Origin: an uncultured Synechococcus sp.
Lineage (GTDB): Bacteria; Cyanobacteriota; Cyanobacteriia; PCC-6307; Cyanobiaceae
Length of the DNA stretch: 33,219 nt
Assembly (NCBI GenBank): GCA_903855705.1
Contig: CAINZT010000001.1
Span: forward strand, 1 to 33,219
Direction: 5' to 3'
In this document: piece after piece, positions 8,064 to 16,130 of the stretch
How the letters are laid out: each line of letters starts with the position of its first letter
Position numbering within the stretch: the first letter of the stretch is position 1
Notes under the pieces: model-generated
What the model saw: the letters and a program-made list of their open reading frames with translations, nothing else
Told to the model about the DNA's origin: nothing
The model's database searches: none
Translations under genes and position numbers: made by a program

Positions 8064-9934
8064 CGGGGCTCCGGCGGTTGCAGCCGTTCTACCGGCCTGT
8101 GCTTGAGCCGGTTGGCGGCGGCAGCCAGCTCGCGATCCGCTGCCCCCAGGCCCCGGGCCAGCTCGCGGGCCCAGGCGCGCTCCTGGCCCCGGGGGGCGAA
8201 GCGCAGCCGCTCGTAACTGGTTTGCAGGTGCTCTAGGCCCTTGGCCAGCTCGGGCACCTGGGCCGCGGCCCGCTGGCAGAAGGCCGGCAAGGTTTCTCCC
8301 GGTTGGGGCACCAGGTTGAAGGGGGCCAGGCGGCTGAGGCTGCGATCGAGCCGGCGCCGCTGCTGGTCCTGGCGGGGGGTCGGGCGCAGCAGGCCCAGGA
8401 TCCCCACGTCCAGGGCTAGGGCCAGGCCCAGGCCCACCACCAGCACCATGCCTTGCCAGCTGCGGAACGGGCCCAGCAGGCGCCGCATCAGCTCATCTTG
8501 GCTGGCCTGGTCGTAGTGGAGCAGTTGGCTCCAAGCCAGGTCGAGGTTGGTCCAGCTGCGGGTCAGGGGCCGCAGCCAGGGCAGGCCTTGGCGCAGCAGG
8601 CCCAGGTCGGCCCACTGGCCCGCCAGACCCGAGCGCAGCCCGCCGCGGATTCGGGCCGGGGCCACCCAGGCGGTGGGATCGATGCGCACCCAGCCCTGAT
8701 CGGCCAGCCACACCTCACTCCAGGCGTGGGCGTCCTGCTGGAGCACTTCTAGGTAGCCGCGGCCCCAGAGGCTGGCGGGAACCCAGCTGCCCCCCTGGTA
8801 GCCCACCACCACCCGGGCCGGCACCCCGGCCGCCCGCATCAGGTCGGTGAAGGCGCTGGCGAAGTGTTCGCAGAAGCCGGCCCGGGTGCCGAAGAGGAAC
8901 TGATCCAACGGGGCGTCGTCCCCCAGGGCCGGGGGCTGGAGCGTGTAGCGGAAGGGCTGCCCCTGGAACAGGGCCTGGGCCGCGGCCAGCCGCTCTGCAG
9001 GCGGGAGCTGTTGGCGCCAGCCCAGGGCCAGGGCTTCCAGCTGGGGGTTGCTGCCGGCGGCGAAGTTCAGGTCGGAGCGAGTGGGGGGGTGCCGTTGCCA
9101 AGCGGGGGGCTTGTCGCTGGCAGCCAGCCCATAGCTGCGGCGCTCGAGGGTCTGCCAGGGGCCGACCAGTTCGCCCTTGGCGGTGTTGCGGATCTGGGGG
9201 TTTAGGGGCACGCCAGTGCCCCCCCAGGGCAGGGCGCTGATGGGGGAGGGTTCCACCAGCCAGAGTTGCTCGGCTGCGCCTGGTTGGGCTGGGGCGGGGG
9301 GCGTCCAAGGCTGGGAGAGGCCAATCGGTGAGCTGGCGACCCAGCGCTGGCCATCGAAGCGATCGAGCACCCGCACCCGCCAGTAGCGCTGGTCGGCCGG
9401 GGGCAGGTCTTTTTCTTGGCCTGGACTCAGCCGTAGGGCTGGCGAGGGGTCCTGCGCTAGTTGGGCGATGCTGCCTGGATTGAGCTGGTCGCTCAGGCCG
9501 GTTTGGGCCCGCCCGAGCTCGGCATAGGGCCAGAGGGGTCCCAGGCGGGGCATGAAGACAAACAGCAGCACCAACAGGGGCAGGCAAACCACCATCAGCT
9601 GCACACTGCGGTTGAGGATTTGGCGCAGGTTGCTGGCGCCGCCGCTTTCCTGCGCCAGCAGGCCGGCGATCAGCACCAGGCCCGTGGCGGCCTGCAGCAG
9701 GCCTTGGCCCAGGCTGGGGTTCAGGCCCGCCAGCACCCCAAGGGCAATCAGCTGGGCCAGGAGGGCCCGGCGCAGGTCGGCCGACCTGCGGGCATTGCGC
9801 ACCTTGAGGATGGCCATCAGCACCAGGGTGAGGCTGCCCCAACTGAGCGGGCTTTCCCAATCGCTGTCCAGCAACTGGAGCCCCAGCAGGCTGAGGCTGA
9901 GGATCTGCAGGCGGCGGGCGAGGGGTTCGATCAC
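8060..9934 (-). CDS. TgpA-like membrane transglutaminase (DUF3488/transglutaminase core)
   Basis: Multi-spanning membrane protein with a periplasmic transglutaminase-like domain, the type found with MoxR and DUF58 genes. The N-terminal third has several hydrophobic segments (for example LVLIAGLLAQ and LMVVCLPLLVLLFVFM). The catalytic triad is visible, numbered from the GTG at 9934: C355 (AGFCEHFAS), H403 (DAHAWSEVW) and D419 (RIDPTAW). A further transmembrane segment (GMVLVVGLGLALALDVGIL) precedes a cytoplasmic tail. I chose the GTG at 9934 because it overlaps the stop of the upstream gene (GTGA). A TTG at 9964 would give a 34-bp overlap and has a poorly spaced GGAG. The family's natural substrate is unknown. 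Confidence 0.88.
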   Translation of the reverse strand: MIEPLARRLQILSLSLLGLQLLDSDWESPLSWGSLTLVLMAILKVRNARRSADLRRALLAQLIALGVLAGLNPSLGQGLLQAATGLVLIAGLLAQESGGASNLRQILNRSVQLMVVCLPLLVLLFVFMPRLGPLWPYAELGRAQTGLSDQLNPGSIAQLAQDPSPALRLSPGQEKDLPPADQRYWRVRVLDRFDGQRWVASSPIGLSQPWTPPAPAQPGAAEQLWLVEPSPISALPWGGTGVPLNPQIRNTAKGELVGPWQTLERRSYGLAASDKPPAWQRHPPTRSDLNFAAGSNPQLEALALGWRQQLPPAERLAAAQALFQGQPFRYTLQPPALGDDAPLDQFLFGTRAGFCEHFASAFTDLMRAAGVPARVVVGYQGGSWVPASLWGRGYLEVLQQDAHAWSEVWLADQGWVRIDPTAWVAPARIRGGLRSGLAGQWADLGLLRQGLPWLRPLTRSWTNLDLAWSQLLHYDQASQDELMRRLLGPFRSWQGMVLVVGLGLALALDVGILGLLRPTPRQDQQRRRLDRSLSRLAPFNLVPQPGETLPAFCQRAAAQVPELAKGLEHLQTSYERLRFAPRGQERAWARELARGLGAADRELAAAANRLKHRPVERLQPPEPR

Positions 9935-10965
9935 GGCGGAGCCAGGGCCAGGGCTGTGAGGCAACGCTCCAGCTGGGCGGCGCCGGCGCCGGCGGCGATT
10001 GTCTGGTCCCCGAGCACTAGGCCATAGCTCTCGTCGCTGGCCGCTAGCTGCCAGATCCGGGCGCTGAGGTGTTCAAGGGCCTGCTCCCACGGCAGGGCGG
10101 GGTCCGGCGCCAGCAGGTGGGGACGGGGCTGGGGATCGGCAAAGCGTTTGCCGTAGCGCTCGCCGCTGCGGGCCAGTTGCTTCCAGGCCAGGCGGGCAAG
10201 CCCCTCCTCTGGCCGATGGGGGCTCAGTTCGCGCCAGTGTTCGCTGCCTTTGGCCTGGTCATCGGCGCCGCCGTGGGCCTGGTCCTGCCCCCTGGTCTGG
10301 GATCGATCCAGCTCCAGCACGGGCCCGGGCCGCCGGGCTGGATAGACGAGCTGGGGGGCGGGCGGATCCCAGAGGGTCCAGCACAGCAATAGGCCAAGGG
10401 GCGCACTCGATTGCAGGCGCAGGCGCCCGGGGGTTTGCAGGCCCCGCTGGCTGGGGCGCCAGGGTATGGCCAGCCACCGCTGGCCAGGCTCCAGGTTTCC
10501 GCTCCAGCTCAGGTCAGGCTCGGATCGGCGGAAGCGAATGTGCAGGGCCTGCCGTTGTTCGCGGCTGGTGGCCAGTACTGGATAGGTGAGCAACTCCCCG
10601 GCAAACCCGGGCGCCGGATTGCCGCATCGCAGCTCCAGGCCCTGCAGGTTGAACTGGGTGAGATAGGGCGCCAGTAGGAATAGGCCCAGCAACAGGTAGG
10701 CCAGCAAGGCCCCATGGCTGCTGCCCTGGACGCCCAGGATGAACAACACGCCGCAACTCAGGAGCCACAGCCAGCCGAAGCCGCTCGGCAGGATGTAAAG
10801 CGTGCGCAGGCCGAGTCGATGGCTGGCCCTGCGCTGTCGCCGAATCAGGCGGTCGGGGAAGGGCTCGCGGAGCGGCTCCTCGAGGAGCGGCTCAGGAAAC
10901 GGTTGGGGGAGCAGCTCAGGGATTGGACCAGGGATTGGCCCGGGCCGGGGCATGGTGCTCGCCAT
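9931..10965 (-). CDS. DUF58-like membrane protein
   Basis: A 344-aa protein with two transmembrane segments (about 57-75 and 84-103) followed by a cytoplasmic part with the DUF58-type pattern: LQGLELRCGNPAPGFAGE, a conserved Pro/Arg-rich core, HWRELSP...LARLAWKQLARSGERYGKRF, and a degenerate C-terminal von Willebrand-like part. Family members sit between a MoxR ATPase and a transglutaminase, as here. The ATG (10965) directly abuts the MoxR stop (10966). The first 45 residues are rich in Pro, Glu and Arg and contain a GPIPGPIPE duplication and repeated PEP/REP-like motifs, an extension that is not part of the family core. Confidence 0.82.
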   Translation of the reverse strand: MASTMPRPGPIPGPIPELLPQPFPEPLLEEPLREPFPDRLIRRQRRASHRLGLRTLYILPSGFGWLWLLSCGVLFILGVQGSSHGALLAYLLLGLFLLAPYLTQFNLQGLELRCGNPAPGFAGELLTYPVLATSREQRQALHIRFRRSEPDLSWSGNLEPGQRWLAIPWRPSQRGLQTPGRLRLQSSAPLGLLLCWTLWDPPAPQLVYPARRPGPVLELDRSQTRGQDQAHGGADDQAKGSEHWRELSPHRPEEGLARLAWKQLARSGERYGKRFADPQPRPHLLAPDPALPWEQALEHLSARIWQLAASDESYGLVLGDQTIAAGAGAAQLERCLTALALAPP

Positions 10966-11874
10966 TCAACGGATCGCCTCGACGGCGGCGAGCAGTTGGC
11001 GGCTGTAGCCCCCCGGCTCCTGGGCGGGCCGGCCGCCATCGAGCCGGTGTTCCGCCACCGCCGGGAACACGGCCTGGACATCGGCTGGAACCCCATAGCT
11101 GCGGCCTTCGAGCAGGGCCCAGGCCCGGGCCGCCGCCACCAGGGCACAGCCGGCCCGGGGCGAGAGGGGCGTGCCCGTGGCCAGGCCCCCCTGGCGACTG
11201 GCGGTCAGCAGGTCGAGCACGTAGTCGAGCAGGGGCGGCTCGCAGGCCACCCGGCTGGCCTGCTGTTGCAGCTCCTCGAGACCTTCCGGTTCGATCACGG
11301 CCGCCAGGCTGGCGAGGGGCGTGCTTTGGCCGGCCAGCAGGGCCGCCTCCGCCTGGCGGGGCGGGAAGCCGAGGCTGAGGCGCATGGCAAAGCGGTCCAG
11401 CTGGGATTCGGGCAGGGGCGAGGTGCCGGCCTGGTCAAGGCCGTTCTGGGTGGCGATGACGCAGAAGGGCTTGGGCAGCTGGTGGCTGGTGCCATCGACG
11501 CTCACCCGACCGGCGGCCATGGCCTCCAGCAGGGCGCTCTGGCAGCGGGGGCTGGCCCGGTTGATCTCATCGGCCAGCAACACCTGGCTGAACAGGGGCC
11601 CGGGCTCGAAGCGGAACTGGCCGAGGTGTTGGTCGAACAGGCGCAGGCCTGTGAGGTCGGCGGGCAGCAGGTCGCTGGTGAAGTGGACGCGGCGAAAGGC
11701 CAGGCCGAAACTGCGGGCCAGGGCTTCGGCCAGGGTGGTTTTGCCAACACCGGGGAAGTCTTCGATCAGCAGGTGGCCGCCCGACACCAGGCAGGCCACT
11801 GCCAGTCTCACCTGATCGTTTTTACCGAGGAGGACGCCGTTGATCTGGGCGAGGACCTGTTGCAGGGAACCCAT
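10966..11874 (-). CDS. MoxR-family AAA+ ATPase
   Basis: A 302-aa AAA+ ATPase of the MoxR group, thought to act as a chaperone for assembly of partner von Willebrand/DUF58 proteins. Walker A is FPGVGKTTLAEALA near residue 40, Walker B LLADEINRASP near 105, sensor 1 VIATQNGLDQAGTSPLPESQ near 145, followed by the lid domain (LSPRAGCALVAAARAWALLEGR). I placed the start at the ATG at 11874; an in-frame TTG lies at 11886. It is the first gene of a minus-strand operon with three downstream genes joined by abutting or 4-bp overlapping junctions, so stoichiometric expression is likely. Confidence 0.92.
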   Translation of the reverse strand: MGSLQQVLAQINGVLLGKNDQVRLAVACLVSGGHLLIEDFPGVGKTTLAEALARSFGLAFRRVHFTSDLLPADLTGLRLFDQHLGQFRFEPGPLFSQVLLADEINRASPRCQSALLEAMAAGRVSVDGTSHQLPKPFCVIATQNGLDQAGTSPLPESQLDRFAMRLSLGFPPRQAEAALLAGQSTPLASLAAVIEPEGLEELQQQASRVACEPPLLDYVLDLLTASRQGGLATGTPLSPRAGCALVAAARAWALLEGRSYGVPADVQAVFPAVAEHRLDGGRPAQEPGGYSRQLLAAVEAIR

Positions 11875-11940
11875 GGCCTGGGGCAATTCGGTCCAACCTA
11901 GGCAGATCCTGTGTGCTGCCCCTTGTTCTCGCCTGTGATT

Positions 11941-12111
11941 GGTCTGGGCCGATGATTTTACCTTCCCCCGAGAATTGTTTGCGCCGGTGATTGGTCTGCG
12001 CCAAGGTCAGGTCGGCGCCAATGACTGGTCTGCGTTGATGTTTGGTCTGCGTCGACGATCGGCCTGCGTCGATAACCGGTCTGCGGTGATGATCGATTTG
12101 CGTCGATGACC
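11941..12111 (+). repeat. 17-bp degenerate tandem repeat array
   Basis: Eight contiguous 17-bp units run from 11976 to 12111, starting at 11976, 11993, 12010, 12027, 12044, 12061, 12078 and 12095. One more unit lies at 11941-11957, separated by 18 bp. The consensus is close to GGTCTGCGCCGATGATT, and GGTCTGCG is the best-kept part. The period is not a multiple of three, so this is not a coding repeat in any single frame. The units have no spacers, so it is not CRISPR-like. Confidence 0.88.
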
Positions 12112-12139
12112 AGTGGCGCGAGACCAGTGGAGTGAGACC
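12112..12139 (+). repeat. 14-bp direct repeat x2 flanking the 17-bp array
   Basis: AGTGGCGCGAGACC (12112-12125) is followed at once by AGTGGAGTGAGACC (12126-12139), identical at 12 of 14 positions. A third, weaker copy follows at 12140-12154. The pair abuts the last 17-bp unit. Confidence 0.7.
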
Positions 12140-12262
12140 AGGGGAGCTATGACCGGGTCTGGCATTGGTGCTTGGACTGGGTCCTTGATTTGATCTTGGA
12201 TTGCCTGTGCAACTGGAACTGGATGGGGACCTGAGGGCGGGGCGGGGCCTTTGACTGGTGCC

Positions 12263-13378
12263 ATGCAAGGGTCTTTCTCGGGCGCTGGCTCCACCGCCGC
12301 CGAGCCCGCCCGCCATGGCGGCAACCTGGCCCAGGCGGCCGAGCGGCTCGGCTGCCGGCCCGGCCAGATCCTCGATGCCAGCGCCTCCGTGGTGCCCTTC
12401 GGCCCGCCTTTGGCCCTGCGGGCGGCCCTGCTGGCGGCGCCCCTGCGTTCCTACCCCGACAGGGACCACAGCCGCCTGCGCCATGGCTTGGCCCGCCACC
12501 ACGGCCTTGATCCCGACCAGCTCCTGCCTGGCAATGGCGCCGCTGAACTCTTCACCTGGGCGGCCCGGGACGCCGCCGCCGCCGGCTGCAGCCTGGTGCC
12601 CGCCCCCGGCTTCGCCGACTACCAGCGGGCCCTGGCCTGCTGGGGTGGCCTCTGGCACGACTGGCCCTTGCCGTTGCAGTGGACCGGCCCAGCCCCCCAG
12701 GCCTTTCCCGCCGGTTCAGAGGGCGCTGGGGCCGAGGTCCTCTGGATCACCAACCCCCACAACCCCACCGGCCAGCTCTGGAGCCGCGCCAGCCTCGAAC
12801 CCCTGCTGGAGCGCTTCGCCTTGGTGATCTGCGATGAGGCCTTCCTCTCCCTGGTGCCCGGTGGCGAGGCCCAGTCGTTGATTCCCCTGGTGGCCTGCCA
12901 CCCCAACCTGGTGGTGATCCGCAGCCTCACCAAGCTGTTTGCGATCGCCGGCCTGCGCCTCGGCTACGCCGTGGCCGATCCCAAGCGCCTGGCCCGTTGG
13001 GCCGCCTGGCGCGACCCCTGGCCCGTGAACAGCTTGGCCGGGGCCGTGGGCGAAATCGCCCTGGAGCAGGGGCGCTGGATCCGCCGGGTGCAGGCCTGGG
13101 TGGGTTCGGAGGGGCCCTGGCTGGGCCAACGCTTGGCCCAACTGCCGGAGCTGGTGCCCTTGCCCTCGGCGGCCAATTTCCTGCTGCTGCGCGGCGAGCG
13201 GGAGGGCCAGCCCTGGTCGCTGGAGCCCCTGCGCCTGGCCCTGGAGCAACGCCACCGGATCCTGCTCCGTGATTGCCGCTCCTTTGCCGGCCTCGATGCC
13301 AGCTGGCTGCGCATTGGTCTCCAGGACCGTCGCGGTAACCAGCGGCTGCTGCGGGCCCTGGGGCAGGAACTGGGCTAG
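12263..13378 (+). CDS. cobD: Threonine-phosphate decarboxylase-like PLP enzyme (CobD/CobC type)
   Basis: Fold-type I PLP enzyme of the HisC/CobD group (371 aa). The N-terminal RHGGNLAQAAERLG is the hallmark of threonine-phosphate decarboxylase, which makes (R)-1-amino-2-propanol phosphate for the cobalamin nucleotide loop. Other motifs: DASASVVPFGPP, RSYPDRDHSRLR, LLPGNGAAELF, the cofactor-binding NPHNPTG and VICDEAF, the Schiff-base lysine in RSLTKLFAIAGLRLGY, and a C-terminal WLRIGLQD arginine. A histidinol-phosphate aminotransferase is the main alternative, but the HGGN start argues against it. I placed the start at the ATG at 12263; an in-frame TTG lies at 12251. It converges on murG with a 45-bp gap. 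Confidence 0.85.
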   Translation: MQGSFSGAGSTAAEPARHGGNLAQAAERLGCRPGQILDASASVVPFGPPLALRAALLAAPLRSYPDRDHSRLRHGLARHHGLDPDQLLPGNGAAELFTWAARDAAAAGCSLVPAPGFADYQRALACWGGLWHDWPLPLQWTGPAPQAFPAGSEGAGAEVLWITNPHNPTGQLWSRASLEPLLERFALVICDEAFLSLVPGGEAQSLIPLVACHPNLVVIRSLTKLFAIAGLRLGYAVADPKRLARWAAWRDPWPVNSLAGAVGEIALEQGRWIRRVQAWVGSEGPWLGQRLAQLPELVPLPSAANFLLLRGEREGQPWSLEPLRLALEQRHRILLRDCRSFAGLDASWLRIGLQDRRGNQRLLRALGQELG

Positions 13379-13423
13379 GGGGGCCCCGCCCGGTCCCTGG
13401 CTGCGATCAATCCCAGCCTGCGA

Positions 13424-14542
13424 TCAATCCCTGGCCTCAACCAGCCCCTGCAGCACCAGGGCCAGCTGCCGGTCGGCGTCCCGCTCGGCTAAACGCCCCA
13501 TGCCCCGCCGCAGCTCCAGCAGGGGATCGAGGCTGCGCCCGCCGCCCGCCGGTTCCCCGCCCGCGTCCACCCGCCGCAGCCGGGGACCGAGCAGGCGCCA
13601 GATCGCCCGCTCCAGGGGCGGCTCGCCTGGGGGGTGTTGCAACACGATGACTGCCGCCCCCACCGCAGCGGCCGCGGCAGCATTGGCCTCCTGGTGGCCG
13701 TCGGCCGCGGCGGGGAAGGGCACCAGGATCGCCGGCGTACCACCCACGGCCAGTTCGCTGAGGCTGCCGGCCCCGGCGCGGCTGATCACCAGATCCGCGT
13801 GCTGCAGCAGGCCTGCCATTGCGTTGCTGAAGGGCAAATCCACGTAGGCCGGGTGCTGGAACTGGCCCGAGTCGCCATCGTTGCTGCCACTGAGATGCAC
13901 CACCCGGCAGCCGGCCGCCAGCAAGCGGGGTAGCAGGGGGCGCACCATGCGGTTGAGTCCGACCGCTCCTTGGCTGCCGCCCATCACCAGCAGCAGGGGG
14001 CCTTCGCCGGCGGGTACCCAGGCCGGCAGGGGGGCGGGCTCCAGGAAGGCCCGCCGCACGGGGGTGCCGGTGACGACCGGCTGGCAGCCCCGCAGCTGGC
14101 CAGCGGCCTGGGGCAGGCCCAGGGCCACCTGGCTGCAGAGGCGCCCCAGCAGCCGGGTCACCCGGCCGGGTACGGCGTTGGATTCATGTAGAACCACGGG
14201 AACCCCGCACCAGCGGGCCGCCAGGATCGCCGGGGCGGCGATGTAGCCGCCGGTGCTGAACACCAGATCCACTCCTTCCCGGCGGATCAGGCGGCGCACC
14301 TTGCCGGTGGCGGCGAGCAGGCGCAGCAGTTGCCACAGTTTTTTCAGGCCCCGGCCCTGGAGGCCGCCGGCCCGGATCGTGTGCAGGGGATAGCGGCTGG
14401 GCACCAGCTCCCGTTCCAGCCGGTCCGGCACCCCCAGCCAGTGGATTGACCAGTCGGGTGGCAAGGCCTCGGCGACGGCCAGGGCGGGGAACAGGTGGCC
14501 CCCGGTTCCGCTGGCGGCGATCAGGAGCCGGGTCATGGACAT
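13424..14542 (-). CDS. murG: UDP-GlcNAc:undecaprenyl-PP-MurNAc-pentapeptide GlcNAc transferase
   Basis: Adds GlcNAc to lipid I to make lipid II, the last cytoplasmic step of peptidoglycan precursor synthesis, at the inner face of the plasma membrane. GT28 layout over 372 aa: N-terminal glycine-rich loop [28 protein letters not shown] and [14 protein letters not shown] in the acceptor domain, then the donor domain with [37 protein letters not shown] and DGHQEANA. The ATG at 14542 is two codons ahead of another ATG (14536); either is possible. It is transcribed alone on the minus strand, divergent from the secreted protein gene at 14608. Confidence 0.95.
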   Translation of the reverse strand: MSMTRLLIAASGTGGHLFPALAVAEALPPDWSIHWLGVPDRLERELVPSRYPLHTIRAGGLQGRGLKKLWQLLRLLAATGKVRRLIRREGVDLVFSTGGYIAAPAILAARWCGVPVVLHESNAVPGRVTRLLGRLCSQVALGLPQAAGQLRGCQPVVTGTPVRRAFLEPAPLPAWVPAGEGPLLLVMGGSQGAVGLNRMVRPLLPRLLAAGCRVVHLSGSNDGDSGQFQHPAYVDLPFSNAMAGLLQHADLVISRAGAGSLSELAVGGTPAILVPFPAAADGHQEANAAAAAAVGAAVIVLQHPPGEPPLERAIWRLLGPRLRRVDAGGEPAGGGRSLDPLLELRRGMGRLAERDADRQLALVLQGLVEARD

Positions 14543-14607
14543 CTGCAGCGGTGCCTGGCGCCCGAGCCGGGCGGCCCTAACTTAAAAGCCGGCCCGTGTG
14601 CTCGTTC

Positions 14608-15345
14608 ATGTCCCCGCTCCGCCCGCTCCTGCCAGCGTTGATGGCGATGGCTTGCCTGCTGGTTGGGGCACCCCTGCGGGCGGCCCCCACTCCAGCGGCC
14701 CTCGAAGCGGCCCTCAACGATCCGGCGCCCACCAGCCTGGCCGCCGTGTTTGAGGTCGGTCCCGATTTCGTTCCGGCTGAGCTGGAGGCCCGCCGCGCCG
14801 CCCTGCGGGAGCGGTTCCCCGACCTGCGCTGGCAAGTGGCCCCTGGCGCCCCCTTGACCGACGGCCGTCCCACCCTCGAGATCACGGCCCGGGGCAGCCG
14901 CCAGGAGGGGCAATCCCGCTACCGCATGGTGGCCACGGAGCTAGTTGCGCTGCAGAGCCATGGCGATCGCTTCAACGGCCAGGATGTGATTCGCGAAAGC
15001 TCCCTGGTGCGCAGCGGGTCCAAGGATCTGGCCGTGACCCTGTTGGTGCCCGATGCGGTGCTCACCGGCCAGCGCTACGACCTCGATGTGGTCGTTGATG
15101 AGCCCCTTGATGGGGCGGTTCTGGCTGGAGCCGTGGCGGCGGTGACCCCGCGCCAGCTGGCCCAGTCCGCCATGCCCGAACTCCAGCTCGAGGCCCTCGG
15201 CGGCGGCGGCGTCTTCAAGACGGTGCAGGCCCCCGCTAATCCCGGCTCCCAAACCTGGGCGGTGCTGCTGGTCCATCCCGATGGCATCGTCACCGCCACG
15301 AAGCGGGTGAGGGTGGTGGCAGATAAGGCGGCGCTCACCCCCTGA
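14608..15345 (+). CDS. Secreted protein of unknown function
   Basis: A 245-aa protein with a clear signal peptide (MSPLRPLLPALMAMACLLVG then APLRAAP). The mature part has two sections: an N-terminal acidic/arginine-rich section (LEAALNDPAPTSLAAVF, ELEARRAALRERFPDLRW) and a beta-rich section from about 115 (SLVRSGSKDLAVTLLVPDAV, YDLDVVVDEPL, QTWAVLLVHPDGIVTATKRVRV). I do not recognise the family. The start was set at the ATG at 14608 because it gives the better signal peptide; a GTG at 14596 adds four residues. It diverges from murG with 65 bp between starts. Confidence 0.75.
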   Translation: MSPLRPLLPALMAMACLLVGAPLRAAPTPAALEAALNDPAPTSLAAVFEVGPDFVPAELEARRAALRERFPDLRWQVAPGAPLTDGRPTLEITARGSRQEGQSRYRMVATELVALQSHGDRFNGQDVIRESSLVRSGSKDLAVTLLVPDAVLTGQRYDLDVVVDEPLDGAVLAGAVAAVTPRQLAQSAMPELQLEALGGGGVFKTVQAPANPGSQTWAVLLVHPDGIVTATKRVRVVADKAALTP

Positions 15346-15522
15346 GCCGGTCCCTGCAGCCGACCAAGCTCTGAGCCCCGCGCCCGAGGCCGCCGCTAAA
15401 GCTGCAGAAGCGCTGGCCCTGGGGCAGTCCGATCCCGTCACAGGTTGGCGACGGCCCAGTCACATCTGGGGCGGAACCCGTGGTCATGATGACAACGTCC
15501 CCATCCCCTGCCGGCTCCTCCC
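15346..15522. other. Spacer between two secreted-protein genes
   Basis: 177 bp without a convincing gene. The codon-like Ala/Glu-rich start of this stretch is open in one frame for a short distance but has no start codon context. It should hold the promoter of the next gene; no consensus boxes are evident. Confidence 0.3.
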
Positions 15523-16041
15523 ATGGCCCCCCGTTCTTCCCTGCGCGCCCTGCCCCTGGCGCTGATGGCCCTGCTCAGTTCCCCCCTGGCTGTGGTCGCC
15601 CAAACCAGCGGACCACCCCCGGGCGATGACCCGGGCCGCAACGAGCGCCCCCATCCGCCCCAGGGTCCCTCCAAACAGACCCGCGAGGCCCACCTTCAGC
15701 AGGAGGCCGAAGCCATGGCCAAGCTCAGCGTGGCCCAGCGCAAGGCCTATTTCCAAGCCCGCCAAGATCTACAGCGCCAGCTCTTTGACAAGCGCCAAGG
15801 GGACCTGAAGCGCTTTGGCCAGTGCTACGAGCAGGCCGCCACCCTCCCAGCGATCAAGGCCTGTCAGCAACTGGAGCGCACCAGCTGGAAACAGGATCGC
15901 CGCCAGACCATGGAGCAGGTGCTCAAGATCCGCCAGCGCTTTGGCTTCCCCGCCCTCACCCCACCACCGGGCCGGGGTCCCGAGGGAGCCTGGAAACCCC
16001 AACACAAGGACCAGGACGGTCCGCCCCCCGGGAGCGTCTGA
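15523..16041 (+). CDS. Secreted, charged helical protein of unknown function
   Basis: A 172-aa protein with a signal peptide (MAPRSSLRALPLALMALLSS, cleavage likely after AVVAQT). The mature part begins with a Pro/Gly/Asp-rich stretch, then a highly charged helical section (about 50-140: QTREAHLQQEAEAMAKLS, RKAYFQARQDLQRQLFDKRQ, and a Cys pair in FGQCYEQAATLPAIKACQQL), ending in a Pro-rich tail. The two cysteines about 16 residues apart could form a disulfide. No known domain is apparent. It converges on pgk. Confidence 0.7.
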   Translation: MAPRSSLRALPLALMALLSSPLAVVAQTSGPPPGDDPGRNERPHPPQGPSKQTREAHLQQEAEAMAKLSVAQRKAYFQARQDLQRQLFDKRQGDLKRFGQCYEQAATLPAIKACQQLERTSWKQDRRQTMEQVLKIRQRFGFPALTPPPGRGPEGAWKPQHKDQDGPPPGSV

Positions 16042-16070
16042 CGCTGTTAAGGGTCTCAAATAGCCCAAAA

Positions 16071-16097
16071 GTTGGTCGCCCTCATGAGGCGACCAAC
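16071..16097 (-). terminator. Intrinsic terminator of pgk
   Basis: A perfect 10-bp stem (GTTGGTCGCC at 16071-16080 with GGCGACCAAC at 16088-16097) and a 7-nt loop. On the minus strand it lies 33 bases past the pgk stop and is followed by TTTT (16070-16067). On the plus strand there is no T-run, so it serves mainly pgk but may also limit read-through from the opposite gene. Confidence 0.75.
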
Positions 16098-16130
16098 CAA
16101 AGCTAGATGGGTGATTAAGCCTGAATGAAA

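Larger units (their letters stand above)
11875..12262. other. Divergent spacer filled by tandem repeats
   Basis: This 388-bp stretch separates the moxR start from the aminotransferase start, so both promoters should lie here. Most of 11941-12154 is repetitive. The rest (12155-12262) is G/T-rich with loose GGACTGG/TTGGACTGG echoes. I see no convincing -35/-10 pair on either strand. Long open frames cross it but show only repeat-derived residues. Confidence 0.5.

Noticed and set aside
8715-9860. Second minus-strand frame of 381 codons inside the transglutaminase gene
   Set aside because: Pro/Arg/Gly-rich shadow; the overlapping frame carries the intact Cys-His-Asp triad and membrane segments.
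10714-11901. Plus-strand frame of 395 codons opposite the MoxR and DUF58-like genes
   Set aside because: Crosses two recognisable minus-strand genes; composition is Gly/Gln/Ala-rich with no domain.
11976-12111. CRISPR array
   Set aside because: Units are 17 bp, contiguous, have no unique spacers, and no cas genes are near.
11822-12658. Minus-strand frame with NHRRK/HHRRPV-like repeats across the 17-bp array
   Set aside because: The repeated peptides arise from the DNA repeat in shifting frames; no start context and it overlaps the cobD-type gene.
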